From assembly GCF_008831285.2 (NCBI RefSeq), contig NC_045147.1, positions 14,734,854 through 14,798,853 of the forward strand: DNA of 64,000 bases, in the 5' to 3' direction. This stretch comes from Nymphaea colorata. Lineage: Eukaryota; Streptophyta; Magnoliopsida; Nymphaeales; Nymphaeaceae. Each line of letters starts with the position of its first letter. The stretch's first letter is position 1. The notes below the pieces were generated by a model. The model saw only the letters and a list, made by a program, of their open reading frames with translations. It had not been told where the DNA came from and made no database searches. Below, one piece after another: positions 51,401 through 64,000 of this stretch. A program made the translations under genes and the position numbers.

Positions 51401-51768
51401 GGTCAGAACCTTTTAAATTCCTGTTAAAAAAAATGTTTTAAACAAAATGTGAACATTCTAATGTGTTTATAAACACTAATTTAATGTAAATCATGTTTTA
51501 GTTCAAGTCATTTTTATAAAAATAATTGCTCTTTATAGTATCAAAATTTTGATGGTATAAGAGCCGCTCATTTTTTGACCATTAAAAAAACATTATTTAG
51601 GTAAGAAAACAATTAACTTAATATACATTTTTCATCAAATGACTCTTAAGATCATATCTATAAAGTTAGATTGTAAAAAAATTATTTTAATAATTAGTTT
51701 TATAAGTCTGGTTTTTATCAAGTGGTCAGGTTTTTATCTTATATATATATATATATATATATATATAA
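50931..51768. repeat. Doubled AT-rich unit with (TA)n ends
   Basis: CTAATGTGTTTATAA at 50941 and 51459 begins two related segments (…TTAATTTAAT…, …ATAAGAGC…) that run in the same order and direction. The first ends in (CT)n(TA)n at 51326-51398, the second in (TA)n at 51738-51768. Confidence 0.6.
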
Positions 51769-52498
51769 CCTTTTTAAACCCCAGCCTCTCAAGGAGAATT
51801 TATGCTCTACTGTAATTTGTAAATACAACCTAGCATTGTGTAAACAAAGGGCCTTAACTTTTTGTCAAAAGAAAATCATCGACAATACTTTGGCACAGAT
51901 GTACCAGACAAAGCAAAGCGAAGCTTCTGAGGTGGGTCACTAAGAAAATATACTTACAGAAATATCTTTATGGAAAAAGAAAAAAAGAAAAAAAAGGATT
52001 CATCCATAGGCAATATTAGGGATTTTTATCTTGTTTGTTTGAATACATACGAATTCAACCTTGCGCACTAGGAGTTTTTATCTTGTTTGTTTGGATATAT
52101 GGGAATTCAGCCTCATCAATGCTCATTGCACTGCCATCAAAGCGAAGCTAGGTCAGGTGCCAATCTACGGCCTTTTAAAATGTCGCTAAAATGGGCCCGC
52201 ATTGGTATCAGGTTATATAGATTTCACCGGTTGATATTTTTTATATTAGTCATTCATAGCTGATTTGGTTTGATATGTCGGTGATAAACATACTGGATTT
52301 TAGGAATCCCTATGTAGACATTGGAAGGGATTTTTTGTAAATTTTCTTTTTACCAAGAGATGAGGAAAAACACAACGTAAGTAACTTGTTAAAACTTTTA
52401 GAGGGCATTTGGTAAATGAAATACCATGCTTAGTGGTTTAAAAATCTGTCTTAAAGATTAAGACATATTCATAAAACACTAACGCGTTATTACTGAAA

Positions 52499-52633
52499 TC
52501 GTTTGGCAACAATAATAGTATGTTATATTACTGTTCTATGAATCTGTCTTAAACGTTGGGGTAGTTTCATAGTCATTGTATTGTAATGTTTAACCAAGGA
52601 ACAGTAACATACTGTTGCCATTACCAAACGACT
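52499..52633. mobile_element. Short inverted-repeat element (MITE-like)
   Basis: Starts CGTTTGGCAACAATAATAG and ends with the imperfect reverse complement CTGTTGCCATTACCAAACG. About 135 bp, non-coding. Surrounding DNA to 52900 contains more TTTGG/CCAAA-type repeats. Confidence 0.45.
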
Positions 52634-55257
52634 TCTTAGAAGTCATTTGACAACAATAACACATTTTGCTGTCTCATAAATCTGTCCCAAAAATGAGGTA
52701 GATTTACGAAACCTCTGTAACAGTGTTCTATGACTCTGTTTCGTTTTTAGGATAAATTCATGGGATAGCAACAGTGTGTCATTGTCACCAAATAGTCTGT
52801 TTGTGGCTATGTTAAAAAAATTGAGTAGATTCATTGAACACTTATTATAATATTTTATTATTTTACCTCAATTTTTAGAGTATATTCATAAACAGTTACA
52901 GATTGTTCACTTTGCCAAACAAGCATTTAATGTAAGAAAAAAAGGTACTATAGACCTTCTTTGGTGCCGTCATATTTAGGAACCGGGCACTTTTCTCTCT
53001 AGTGAATGAATATTGAACTATCTTTCTGATCGAGATGTTCTAGGTCCTTGCATTACCAAACAACCTATCGACCCTACATGCATGTATATGACGATGCATG
53101 TATATGACGGTAGCTAGTACCAAATGATCAACAAAAGTCGGCTTAATTAGCTACTCAAGACAAAATCTCTCTAGACTATGTTTTCCTTTTCCAATATATT
53201 GTTTCACTACCGCGTGAGCTTCATAGGTCTTGTCCAGTCCATTTTCATCCCTTTAATCTGGAAAACCAACTTGCTTCCTGCCTAGCAAAAGGTCAACAAA
53301 ATTAATTTCTAGATCTTACCACTTTCATGAATTGTTTTCATCCATATCTTCATGAATTCTGCATTCTTCAGTCATTTTACATCGCAAAGGGCTCTCATCG
53401 TGGTTTTTGCTGCAACTGCAAAAGCATGACAGGGAATCTTCCTCCCCGCATTCTCGTGAGACATTTTAATTATTCGATTGTGAATTGGTATCCATATGAT
53501 GTTTACTATCGCCACTTAAAAGTAGTTTATACATTTCTTCTTGTGATCTTTATCATCCAATTCATAGAACTAGTATGTTTTCATTTCACAGTTTTCAAAA
53601 AATAATTCTAAAGATGTGGCATTGTTAGAGTCTACCACTTCCAGATTATCATGTCTATTCTCTTTCCATAAAACGGAGCCCTTCAAAATAGTCATAATAA
53701 TACATTTTTTTTTTCTTCTGCGTGATGAAAAAGATCATAAATTGAATACACAAATTTAAATTCAATAATTTAATATAAAAGAGAAGATAACTGTAAGGTG
53801 AAAGAATGATGGCCATGAAAGATGTCTAACAGACATCTTGATAAACAAGTTTGTCAAGAATCTTTAAGTTTAACCAAAAAGAAATACAAATCAAGTTTCA
53901 TTAAATATCCGAATCAAACATAAAGCAAACACGGTAGAAGAGGGTGTGGCCTCTACGCACAAAAATGATTTGCATGTTGAAATTCCTCAAAGTCAAATCC
54001 ATTAATCTTCTCCTTCCCCATCTACAATCTCTTGATTTTCACTTGGAACCTTTTTTTTGCACTCAATGCATGAACCACAGTCTTTTGCTCCCATGGCCAG
54101 TTCATAATCTATAGAAGAATACGGAATTCAGTGACCAAAGAATGGAAACATATGCATTACAATCCACAATCATATGATTCAAATACATTTCTCTATCCGC
54201 TCGTTATTGCTGCAAGTAAATCATCTATTTTCCTGCAATCGGAGAATTTTAGCCAAATATGGTGGAATAACAAGAAAGGATTGGATATGATGTTTGTTTT
54301 TTTACCACCATTTAGCTTCTTTGAGTTCCCAATATAAAGAACTTTTTGGATTTGCAATTGTTAACTTACATATGATGTTTAGTTGACGGTCAATTTACCT
54401 TTATCACCGGGTAAGCAAGTGAGACCAACCACTTGACAGAGAACCAAAGCTTCCACTCAACCCATTGTCTTTTTAGAATACATGGTCTGCTGCTTTTGGT
54501 GTATGGGCGTACTGCCTCCCTACTTTGCTTCAACGTACTTGTAAGTGTTCTCTTTTTTACAATACAAAGGTTGGTGCCCCTGACACTTGTGCATTTTCTT
54601 CAAGTGGTCAATGAGAAAGAAATTTTACTATTTCACATTTTTTTTCAATAAATTTCACTTGATCAACCTAATGTTTTCTCCCCTTGTTTGGAAGGTGATG
54701 ACATCATAGAGAGATGTTGACGGAGAAAACGTCTCCTCATTCAATCTTGATGGGTGAAAATCGATCGCTCCAAAGCTGGGGCAAAATCTTAATTTATATG
54801 AATAACGATTTCCCCCTTTTCAAGTGTCATTTTCTCAGGTGAGAAAGCATTTCATAGGCTGAAATCACATCACAGCAAATGTTTCCTCGTTTCTAATAAC
54901 AGCTTACAAACAACCCTTTTCAAGCATGGAGCTGCATAAAAAGCTGCAAACTTCCTATTTGATAAGGCTTTTTTGCAAGAAGAAGAAGAAGAATGTCATG
55001 TCGATGTTGGTATATGGTAAGACATAGAGTTCAGTGCCACGAATCACAAAAGCATTTAAGAACATGATCTTGTATGTCAATTTTGGTAGGAAACCGGAAC
55101 CCAGACCTCCGTGGTAAACCAAAGCAGACATAACTTCTCTTTCAACCTTCTTCTATACATGGAAAAATTATGAGAGGTGAAAAGAGTGGTGCTTTCTAAC
55201 ATTCTAGACTCTTATTATCACTATTTTTTTGGTGGGGGCTCTTTAGAATATAGAGGA

Positions 55258-55634
55258 ATGTATAACAAACGAGCCGAGTTCGGCTCGAGCTTGAGTTCGA
55301 ATTGAGTAACTGAATCCGAGCTCGAGTTGGATTCATTTAAACTCCTGTCACTTGATTCATTTATATTATTTTCTTTAAAGAAAAATGAAAACCAACTAAA
55401 GAGTGTTAAAATTTATCAAAATGTACCGACATGCCCTTAAATATTAGCAAAAAGGAAAGACACAATCTGAGTGAGTTTAAACGAGTCGAGCTTATGTAAC
55501 TCGAATTTGACTGCATTTATAACTCGAGTTTTAACTCAAAGCTCAAGCTTGACTTGCTTATTAAATCAATCACTGGAGCTCGAATTGAGCTTACCAAGTG
55601 GGTCCAAATTAAGTTGGCTCGAATCGTTGTACAT
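55258..55634. mobile_element. Small inverted-repeat element (MITE-like), copy 3
   Basis: Begins ATGTATAACAAACGAGCC and ends GGCTCGAATCGTTGTACAT, good imperfect inverted repeats. The interior is rich in GAGCTCGAG and AACTCGAGTTT motifs and matches the elements at 2184 and 19319 in organisation. Being outside the DRP4 duplications, it shows an independent insertion. Confidence 0.55.
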
Positions 55635-58151
55635 ACCTATTTTAAAACACCCAAATTAAGGATGTTAACCGATCTTCTGAACATGTTTTGGGTTAGGCAG
55701 TGTTAAATCCAGAACAGAGCCGGTAATTTTATATAGGGATCGGAATGAATAAGTTTGTCAAAATTTTAAAGGGTTTATCTAACCATGGAGATTTTGTATA
55801 TGTTGTAGTGGATTTTGGATATCTGTCAATTCAAGTTCTGAGTCCGATTTTGATCCAAAGTCACAGCCTACATAAAATATTTGATAGTTGTTGGGACTTG
55901 TGAACAAATTCAAAGGACATAAGACCTTCTTTGGATTATGACTAAAAGAAGGGTCCTAAGTAAAAATTTGCCTTTATATGATGCGTTCAGGCTTGATAGA
56001 TCGAGCTTTGTTCATGGGGGTCCACCAAAGGCCATGGTTTCACCCTGCCAATGAAAAAAAAAAAATATACATTGAAAAAAATATAATTTTTTAATTACGT
56101 CATGTATTTTTTGGATTTGAATTCAATTTTGTCTTACCCAGATCCAGAGATTGGACTATCGGCCGCCGTTGAAGAAAATCTTGGCTCCTCCCTTGAAAGC
56201 AGGTCTAGTTGTATGGCTCAAGATCCGCTCATGACCTATTAAAGCTCCCGCTAAGGGGTATGAGTGGCTTGGATCTTTATTTGGGTTATGGGCAGGTCCC
56301 TAATAACTATAGGCGTTCTGATCTATTGTTTTAATCATAGTTGGCAAACCCGTTGATTTTAATTATGAGTTTTTCAAGTCGATTAGAATCATCTATTTAC
56401 TGTTATGAGTCGGGGATCACCAAGTCAGCTAGGATCATCAACTAATTAGATGTTCTTTTTTATCATGAACTGCTGAACACTAAAGTTTATTATTTTTTGA
56501 ATTGTGAAATATCACAAACTTTATTAGTTATACTTATATTACATGTTATTTCATTTTAGTTGACGAAAAAATCAAACGTACAGTCCCTACAAACTTACCT
56601 TCTTCATTTAGTTATATAAAAAAAATACATTGTAAAAATTTAAAAATTTATGAACTAACCCAATCGAGCCGTTGAGTCAGCTCTCTGACTAATGACCTAA
56701 TTAGGCCAATTTGAGTTTGAGTTACAAGTTTACCAACTATGATTCTAATATACATTGTACTTAAGAACTCAATAGGGGCATAGCATAGCCGGTCGCACAA
56801 GGGGCTGGTTTTTAATTAGATTCGGTTCTTTTTTTTTTTTTTTTTTTTTTGCAATGGGTTGTAAACCTTCTGCTCTGCTTACTTGAATTTTTTTTTTCAA
56901 TTTTTTTGCAATGGGTTGTAAACCTTCTGTTTACTTGAAAAGAAGGGCAGTAAGATGTGAGTTTTTAATTCACAGGAAAAGTTGCAAGATATGATGTACA
57001 TCAGATGTGTTTTAAACTAAGGATTTATTTTCTTGTTACAAACCAAAGGTATGGAATCTCAAATATAAAATCCGAAGATCCTTAAAATGCTTTTGGCAGT
57101 TCACATCTCACATGATCTGCTTACTTGGATCAGGTACATGTGGAGTCTTCAACCTGGCATAACTTGGTGTCCAACCGAGCCCAAAATGCCCGTATACTAT
57201 ATGCCCACCGAAGAAGGGGAAAAGGAAAAATGCTTGGCCAGTGGACATACCAATAACATTTTCTCCTTAACATTATATTCGGTTTCTTCTTCCTTGAGGT
57301 CTCTGTCATCTTCCCTGATATATACAAGCAATTAAATTCATTCCGTGCTAAATCGTGATTGATGGCGAAATTCATCTGATGGGCCATCGTACTGAATTTT
57401 TCTGGAAACATTGGCTTCCTGAATTTAATTATTTATGTTAATGTAAATATTGTTCAAGACATTCCCACAGCCCCGTGATCTTTGCATTTTCCGTTAACTA
57501 TCAGATATGGTTTAGAGAACGTGATGCCCCTCAGAAACGAAACCGGTAGAATTTGGTTAGCAAATATAATAGTAAAATTGTGGAAGAAGGGCCTTGGCCT
57601 ATTGCAATTTCTACCCCAGCCTTAAAAGCAGGAAATGCTTATCTACGCCCCTCCTGATCAAACGGATAAATTTTCAGTAATGAATGTAAAGAAAGGAATG
57701 AGGTGAGAGGAGGAGCAACATACAGAGAGGAAGGGAGGCGGAGAGAGAGAGAGAGGAAGAAGTAACCGGCTTCTAGTTGACGCAATGATGGAAACCCATG
57801 TTTTGGTTAAATCACTCTGAAAGCAGGTGGGATCATGCGATGTCACTTCCAGGTGAGTACCCATCGAAATCTTCTATCGCATTCCGCTGATTCCTGGTTG
57901 AACGCCACATTCTTGTCAAATTCGAGGAAAACGTTATAGAAATCTTATGCTTGAGGGAAGTCCGAATTCGTTCGGGATCATGAGTTGAGAAATTATGGGA
58001 AACGCCAACGATTTTCAGTTTTTGAGCTTCTGAGCGGTACCAATCTGTCGTTGTTGTGGGATTGTGAGTGAGAAGTTACTTGAGTACGATCCGGCATGAG
58101 ATTTAGGTACTGGGTCTGACTCTTGGCGTATGAGCATCGGCGTTTAGGGTA

Positions 58152-61100
58152 ATGAATCGAGCTTCATCGTTGAAGCTAGACCCCTGTTCCCGGCCTGATT
58201 TGATTGCTCTTAGGAGATGGGTGGTCGCCTTTTGCATCATCCGGTTCGATTTAGAGCAGGGTCAGGTGATTGAGGAGTGCTTCCCTCCCGCTTCCGTCAG
58301 CCAAGATGAGGAGCTCAACGTCGCTTTCAGCTCCTTTCCCGATTCCATGTCTCAGAATCAGAACAGCGCGAGCATCCATGACTGTATGTTCTTCTTTCGA
58401 TTCCGGAGGCGAGGGACCGCACCAGATGCCCTCAAGGCACAGGAAGACTCTGTACCACCGGATACTGTCAGGCCACTTAATGTAGAAACAAGGTCCAACG
58501 TGGATAATTCTGACGTGGTATCGAGTACAGGAGATGATGGCAATGATGAGGGTGGAAGTGGTGGTTGGACGAATTCTTCTGTTCTGAGTGCTTTGGCTTC
58601 TGTTCTTTCTCCGAGATCGATTGGCGGCGAGTCAAGTGGGAAACAAGTTTTCGATTCTGCGGAGTTGCATAACTCACCCCCTGTGGAGCATCCTCATTTG
58701 AGTGAGGATCATCCTCCTGCAATGCAGAGAGTGGGTAGCCAGAATGCTTCTGGTACTGACGGTAACGATTTCCTCTATGGATATGTTTTTAATAGGCAGA
58801 GACAGGATCAGAGGTTGAAGCGCGGGGGGGAGCAGAAGTCGGTTGTCATCTTGACACGTAAACCATTTTCGAGTGTCTTCAAGCCTTTGTTGCAGATACT
58901 GGGGCCTTTGTGCTTTGATATTGGTAAAAAAGCTCTTGATCATGTGGCAACCTTCGTTTCACGTTGGCCGAGCCCCGTTCTTGGTGAATTGATGGATCTT
59001 CCTATAGGCAGTGCTTCACTGAAGGCTTATCTTCCTCCTGCGTGCAGCTTGACTTCTGATTATGGGAGCTCCTATGACGAGTTTGTTTCAGCAATGGCTC
59101 CATTTCCACCTTTGAATCACTCTATCCCCCAAGGGTTGTTTCATGAGGCTGATCTTTTTGGAATGTTCAGGGGAATTATATTGCAGATATGGATGCTGTG
59201 GGAGCTGTTGATAATTGGTGAACCAATGCTCATCATTGCACCAACGCCTTCCCAGTGTTCTGAAGCTGTTGCCTGCATTGTTAGTTTGGCTGCACCTCTT
59301 CCTTGTAGTGTAGACTTTCGTCCATATTTTACTATCCACGACCATGACTTTTCTCATCTTAATTCCTTAAAGGAAGGAGATCAGTTTCCACCAATGATTC
59401 TTGGGGTGACCAATTTTTTCTTTCTCAAGGCTCTTCGTAGCATTCCTCATGTTGTCTCAGTTGGTGGTTCTGTTGCTAGTTCCAGTAAGACTCCAATGGC
59501 TGCAAGATCTTCTAACGGAAGAAAGCAGGACCAACAGGGTCTTCAGTTGTCATCTTTGAAGAAGTTTTCACCTTCAAATCTAATACATGCTGTGAAAATG
59601 AGGAGGGATGGACCTCTTAGCTTGATGACGGAGCACAAGGAAGCTGTTTGGAGCACCTATCAACCAACAACAAAGCCAGACACTGCTGTCTTAAATAGAC
59701 TTGTTGATGCAGGTGTTACTCCAAGAGTTGAAGAGTCGATGTCTGTTGTCAATAATGAGATTTTGCGCCGGCATTTTCTAGAGCTCACTACCAATTTTCT
59801 CGCTCCTTTTGGTCCTTATTTGAGAGTTACAACACCTTCTGAAGGAACTTCTCCTTTTGTTGAGCCTCCTTCATTGCCATCATTTCACACTCATGAATTT
59901 TTGGGAAACCTTTCAGAGCGAGGACCGGGAAAGTTTTTGTCAAAAAGGATGCGAGCTAATTGGCTGGATCTATACAGGTAATAAGAGATAGGATTAGGTT
60001 ATCCCATGAGGTTAATTTATCATACCTTTTGTTTGCATGTATGTGGCTGTATGCCACCCTGAACTACTCCTTGCTTTCCCCGGTAATAATTTGCATTTTT
60101 AAATTTCAATTTACATTAGGCACTTCTTGAAAGGCCGTAATTTCTCACCGTGGTTCCAAAGAAGACGTGCTGCTGCAGAGCAAGAACAACATCGCTTATG
60201 GAGGCAGGCCAGGATAAGAGCAGATGTACGCCAAATTACAGCAAAAATGTCTGAGCTTGAGATGGTTGACTCTTTCCATGCTATAGAACGATACTATCAG
60301 CGGGAACTTGAGGTGATTTTTTCTGGTTTCAGAAAATATGGATTTTTCCTTTGCATTTTCAAAGTTATTGCTCATTTATCTTGTTAAAATTATGATGCTC
60401 TCTTTGTCTGATGTCATGTTCTGTTATGCCTTCTTTATGGCACACTCTCTCGAAGTATTAATTATACCGCCTAGTGTGTTTCCACTTTACAAGGCATAGT
60501 TAGTTGCTTAGTCTTAAACTTCTTGTAGTATTTTATGTTCTAACTTTATTGGTTGTGTAGGCTCCTGATTTTCATTTAATGTGCCAAGGATTTGCTGTAT
60601 GTTATGGTTGTTGGTTGAACTTAGATCACTTCAATCTCTTTTTGATGAAAAAGAAAGTGGACGGTATAGTCATCACAAGTTTTCTGGTTATTTTGATTAA
60701 ATTAAGAAGCAGTCTTTTCGTTTGTCTTGTTACTGTTACAACCCAATCTAAACTGACCTGAGTATCCTGTCTGGGTAATCGCAACCCACCATATATTAGT
60801 TCATACATGGACAACTGGTAGCATGATATATGTATATAAATTAAACCCATGGAGTTTTCTGAAAAGCTTGTTGGGATCATTCTCAAGTCCTTTCTCAGGA
60901 GTGTTACAACAAAAAGGATGCCATCATGCCAGTACTTTTATAGAAAGTCATGCTCCATAGTCGGTAAGTGATGGAAGAAAGCAACAGCTTGCTATCTTTC
61001 CACTGTCAAGACTGGAAGGTGTTCACTGCTCTTTTAAGCCAGCCTCATGCGGTTTTTTTCACTGTGCAGGCTTCTCTTTATGTATCTTTTTCCAATCTTT

Positions 61101-63975
61101 ATGCAGTAAAATGCCTTTAGCATAAATGCAGATTCCCTTAAGGAAGGACATTCATTCTTTACCTTGAGGAACCTGGAACCAGGAAGTTCAAGTAGCCTTG
61201 TAGATCTTTCTTTGTTCTTCTAAGATGCGTGCAGAAACATGATTTATTAATAGACCGTTGCTTAGTCTTGGTCTTGTTGTTTAGTTTGGTGACCCAACTT
61301 CTTAGGTTGACTCTGCTTCCCATTTTTATTCTTTGCTTTGAAATTATGGGCTTTGCTGCTGAGAAGCTTTAATTGTCAATGGTATGGGATAATCTGCAAG
61401 CGACCCACACTTTCATTTTTGGATCAATGTCCATCTTTCTCCAGCACACTGAGCCTCCTGGTGTTTTTGCTCCATGACTTGCAGACCTCACCCTGATGGT
61501 TGTGCTCCATGTGTTAGACTCCACATGGCCCTTCATATTCAAGGGAGTAAAACAATTAATGGAACTAATTTTGTGATAACTTCAAATTAGATAAGTTTTA
61601 AATATGCCAATGTTTTTTTTCTTCACTTCCTCATAGGAGTTCCTTTCCCCTGGCTAAGCCAGTTATGCGGTTGAATTTTTCCACTAAAATTTTCACAATT
61701 TATTTTGGAAGCATAGAAGTCCCCAATCTCTTTCAAAAGTTTCCTTGAGCTCTGATCACAATGAGGTGAGGAGATAAGCTATCCCATTCATAAACTTTTC
61801 ATGGAAATTCTATATCCTCTAGGAATTTTGATTTTTAAAGTCTTTACTCTTACATATCTATAATTTCTTGTTTGCTTTTGAGTTAGCTTGTATATTTTCA
61901 TACCTCAGAAAAATATTAGATAACTATTTCATAGCTTTGTGCATTATCATTTTCATGATAGTTATTTCATATAATTATTGTTAGTATCATAGTATGGTAT
62001 TCCCTTTTCTGTCTTTCAGATTTCATCCAGGGTCAACAGTCAATCAATTTCTTTATAGGAGCCCCCTGAATGAAATATTGGGATCTCTTAACAGATGAAA
62101 CATTGAGAGACTAAAAAAAGAAAAAGTTTGAAAATGCTTGCTTTCAACTTTGCACCATTGAATAACTTGTTTGTGAACAAACGTCTTTTTGGATATTCTC
62201 CTCCCTTCTATTTAGTCCAATTTATCTCTCTTCCAAGTTGGCAAAGGAAGAAAAGAAGAAAAATGGGGAAGAAGAACGATAAAAGAAAAGGTAGGAGAGG
62301 TAATAAAACTTTGAACAAGAAGGGAGAGAGATGGGGAGGTGATTCTTTTGTGCATACCTTCACACAAGCATACACTAATTACTAGTTGTCAATATTAATC
62401 TATTGTCTTTCAAAGACCTTTTAGAAAGAATTCACAGAGTTGATCTATGAAAGGTATTATAATATTTTTCTGGTAGTCACGTTTCCTGCGCATATATAAT
62501 TTCATGTGCCCTTGTAATTCACGGTATCAATAGCTGTAGGAAGGGAAGCAAGTCAATTGGAGCTAACATTTTCAAACTTCCAATAAATTCTTGGATTTGG
62601 TTGCGGAAATAAAACCATAGCCGCAAATATCATTCTCATGTTTTTAATGGTGAGTTTTTTTTCTGGTATATTTTCATTTTTCAGCAAAGTTGTTTTTTGT
62701 TAGAAAAAAAACTTGGCAAATTTTTGTGAATGAAACAATCCTTAAAATTTGGTAAAAATAAAATAAATGAGAAATTAATAAGAAGACATAAACATAAGTA
62801 GATAAAATAATAAAAATAATGTTTTAATAATCATAATGCTTATGATAATAAATTTAATTGAAGTTGAAAGTTGGATTCATGATGATATTAACGTTAAAAA
62901 ATAGAAGAACCAAAAAAGGGAAATGCAAAATACACACATAAATTTATTTTCATTTTTTAAAACACATTTTTTTTATTTGTCTCTTTTTAATGTTAATATT
63001 GCATTGTTTTTGAAAGGAAAAAAAGCGATATCTGTAGCTATGAATAAAATTGTTGAAAAATAGCATCCCGTAAGGGGGAGCTAAAATTCTATTTTCTGTT
63101 TTTTCAGAAATAATGCATTTTAATGTGGTTCTTCATTAAATATTGTAAACTGATTAACACAGTTGTTCCATTGTTGATGTTTCCTTTCTGTAATACCTTT
63201 ACTGGTTGGAGCTTTATTTTTCATTCTGCTCTAACCAATTCTTTTCCTTTTCTTCCTTCTTGTTCATGCACTGGAAACAGTTCTGATTTCATCTTTTAGT
63301 TGCATTCTGCTAAAAATACTGGTAGAAACATGCATGAAAATGTCCTCAATAGTTCACAAATGATTTACGAACCTAAATATGAAACTAGTTATTTGCCCCT
63401 TTTTAGGCAAGATACATATTGCTTGTAGGCTGAATTTGGCAAATGCAAATTTTTCAGTTATAGAGAAACTGAGAAGTTTGCCTTAGTGCTGCAGAATATG
63501 TTATTGTGTCATATAAAGAAAATGCAGATTTGTTAGCCGTAATATTACTGGTATACCTTTCTAACCAGTCTCAAGTTCTACAATAATCTCTAAAAGGTGG
63601 TCACCCTTGGAAGTTGGAACTGTATTCTGAATTTTGAGAATGTTCTGCTGCCTTGGCTTTCCTCATGTTATCTAATTAACCTTGTTAAACTTTCTGGCTT
63701 ATTTTGAATGCCATGCATTAAACTCTTCCATCATCAATTTTCAGTCTATGCGATCTGGACGGGGATGTGAAGATTCTGTACTAGCATGCCGCAAACTGAA
63801 GGGTGATTTGCAGATAGTTTTCAATGTTTTGCCAAAGGATGTGCAACAGCTCTTGCTTCTCAATCCACAGAGAGCTGCTCTTCTGCAAGGCAGCTTGGAG
63901 AAGTCGAGAGTTCCTGGCCACCCTTCAGTTGTGAGCGTCGCTCTGGAAAAAAGCTTTTCAGGTTCAGCTCGGTAA
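58152..63975 (+). CDS. DENND6-like DENN-domain protein (putative Rab exchange factor)
   Basis: Exons 58152-59977, 60120-60312 and 63745-63975 join in consistent phases to 749 residues. An upstream DENN region is at about residues 21-85 (WVVAFCIIRFDLEQGQVIEE, then a FRFRRR end). A Ser/Asp/Gly-rich loop follows (about 90-215), then the central DENN domain (SVVILTRKPFSSVFKPLLQI at about 230; GEPMLIIAPTPSQCSEAV at about 355; a conserved LGVTNFFFLKAL). Exon 2 is a basic, Gln-rich helix (FSPWFQRRRAAAEQEQHRLW). The architecture matches DENND6/AVL9-type proteins, which act as exchange factors for Rab GTPases in membrane traffic. The last exon stops at TAA 63973-63975, but a GT at 63972-63973 leaves open a further exon beyond the window. 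Intron 2 is 3432 bp. Confidence 0.87.
60313..63744 (+). other. Long intron 2 of the DENN-domain gene
   Basis: Flanked by CTTGAG|GTGATT and AATTTTCAG|TCT. It contains no recognised gene. AT-rich, with poly-A/poly-T stretches and short open frames only. Its size, against 142 bp for intron 1, suggests old insertions, but I could not define an element's ends. Confidence 0.6.
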
Positions 63976-64000
63976 TGAAAGAAATTTGGTGCCATTACAT

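Larger units (their letters stand above)
49292..58151. other. Gene-free region between myosin-binding protein and DENN-domain genes
   Basis: 49292 to about 50000 is probably 3' untranslated and flanking sequence of the myosin-binding gene. 50931-51398 and 51450-51768 are two related AT-rich units, each ending in a (TA)n tract. 52499-52633 is a small inverted-repeat element inside a repetitive stretch (52400-52900). 55258-55634 is the third copy of the GAGCTCGAGCTTG element. A 22-bp sequence (GCAATGGGTTGTAAACCTTC core) is doubled near 56850 and 56908. No gene is supported. Confidence 0.5.

Overview
The window is nuclear DNA of a flowering plant. The evidence is spliced genes with short GT-AG introns, plant-only families (DRP4 dynamin-like GTPases, a SLEEPY/SNEEZY-type F-box protein, a DUF593 myosin-binding protein), a Ty1/copia element primed by initiator tRNA-Met, many small inverted-repeat elements and long (TA)n/(CT)n microsatellites. 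I cannot fix the lineage from sequence alone. I see no rRNA, tRNA, CRISPR array or organellar insert.

Left half (about 1-35.4 kb) is a patchwork of recent segmental duplications. Three copies of a DRP4-type dynamin GTPase lie on the minus strand. Copy 1 (1-1619) is cut only by the window edge. Copy 2 (17006-18580) has lost most of its C-terminal GED. Copy 3 (23494-24131) has an internal deletion that joins its G domain, out of frame, to the last GED codons. The DNA upstream of copy 1 is repeated upstream of copy 2. It carries remnants of a TAF2 gene (TFIID subunit 2): a C-terminal remnant at 7.16-15.6 kb, split in its last exon by a young copia element (9733-15419, target duplication GTGGC), and a smaller three-exon remnant at 22.6-23.0 kb. 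Between 24 and 33 kb are further duplicated pieces, including a copy of the DNA upstream of the aldose 1-epimerase gene, and a decayed copia integrase fragment.

Right half (about 32.7-64 kb) holds four apparently functional plus-strand genes: a single-exon F-box protein of the SLEEPY/SNEEZY type (32718-33233), a five-exon aldose 1-epimerase (35583-38083), a MYOB-type myosin-binding protein (45323-49291) and a DENND6-like DENN-domain protein (58152-63975). They are separated by gene-free DNA rich in small repeats. They do not form one pathway.

The most unusual structure is in the myosin-binding protein gene. Between its acidic linker and its DUF593 coiled coil lies a head-to-tail array of five short exons (81-96 nt, about 165-182 bp period). 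Every exon starts and ends in phase 1 and the exons encode similar acidic peptides. The fifth carries a +1 shift, so the frame stays open only if that exon is skipped.
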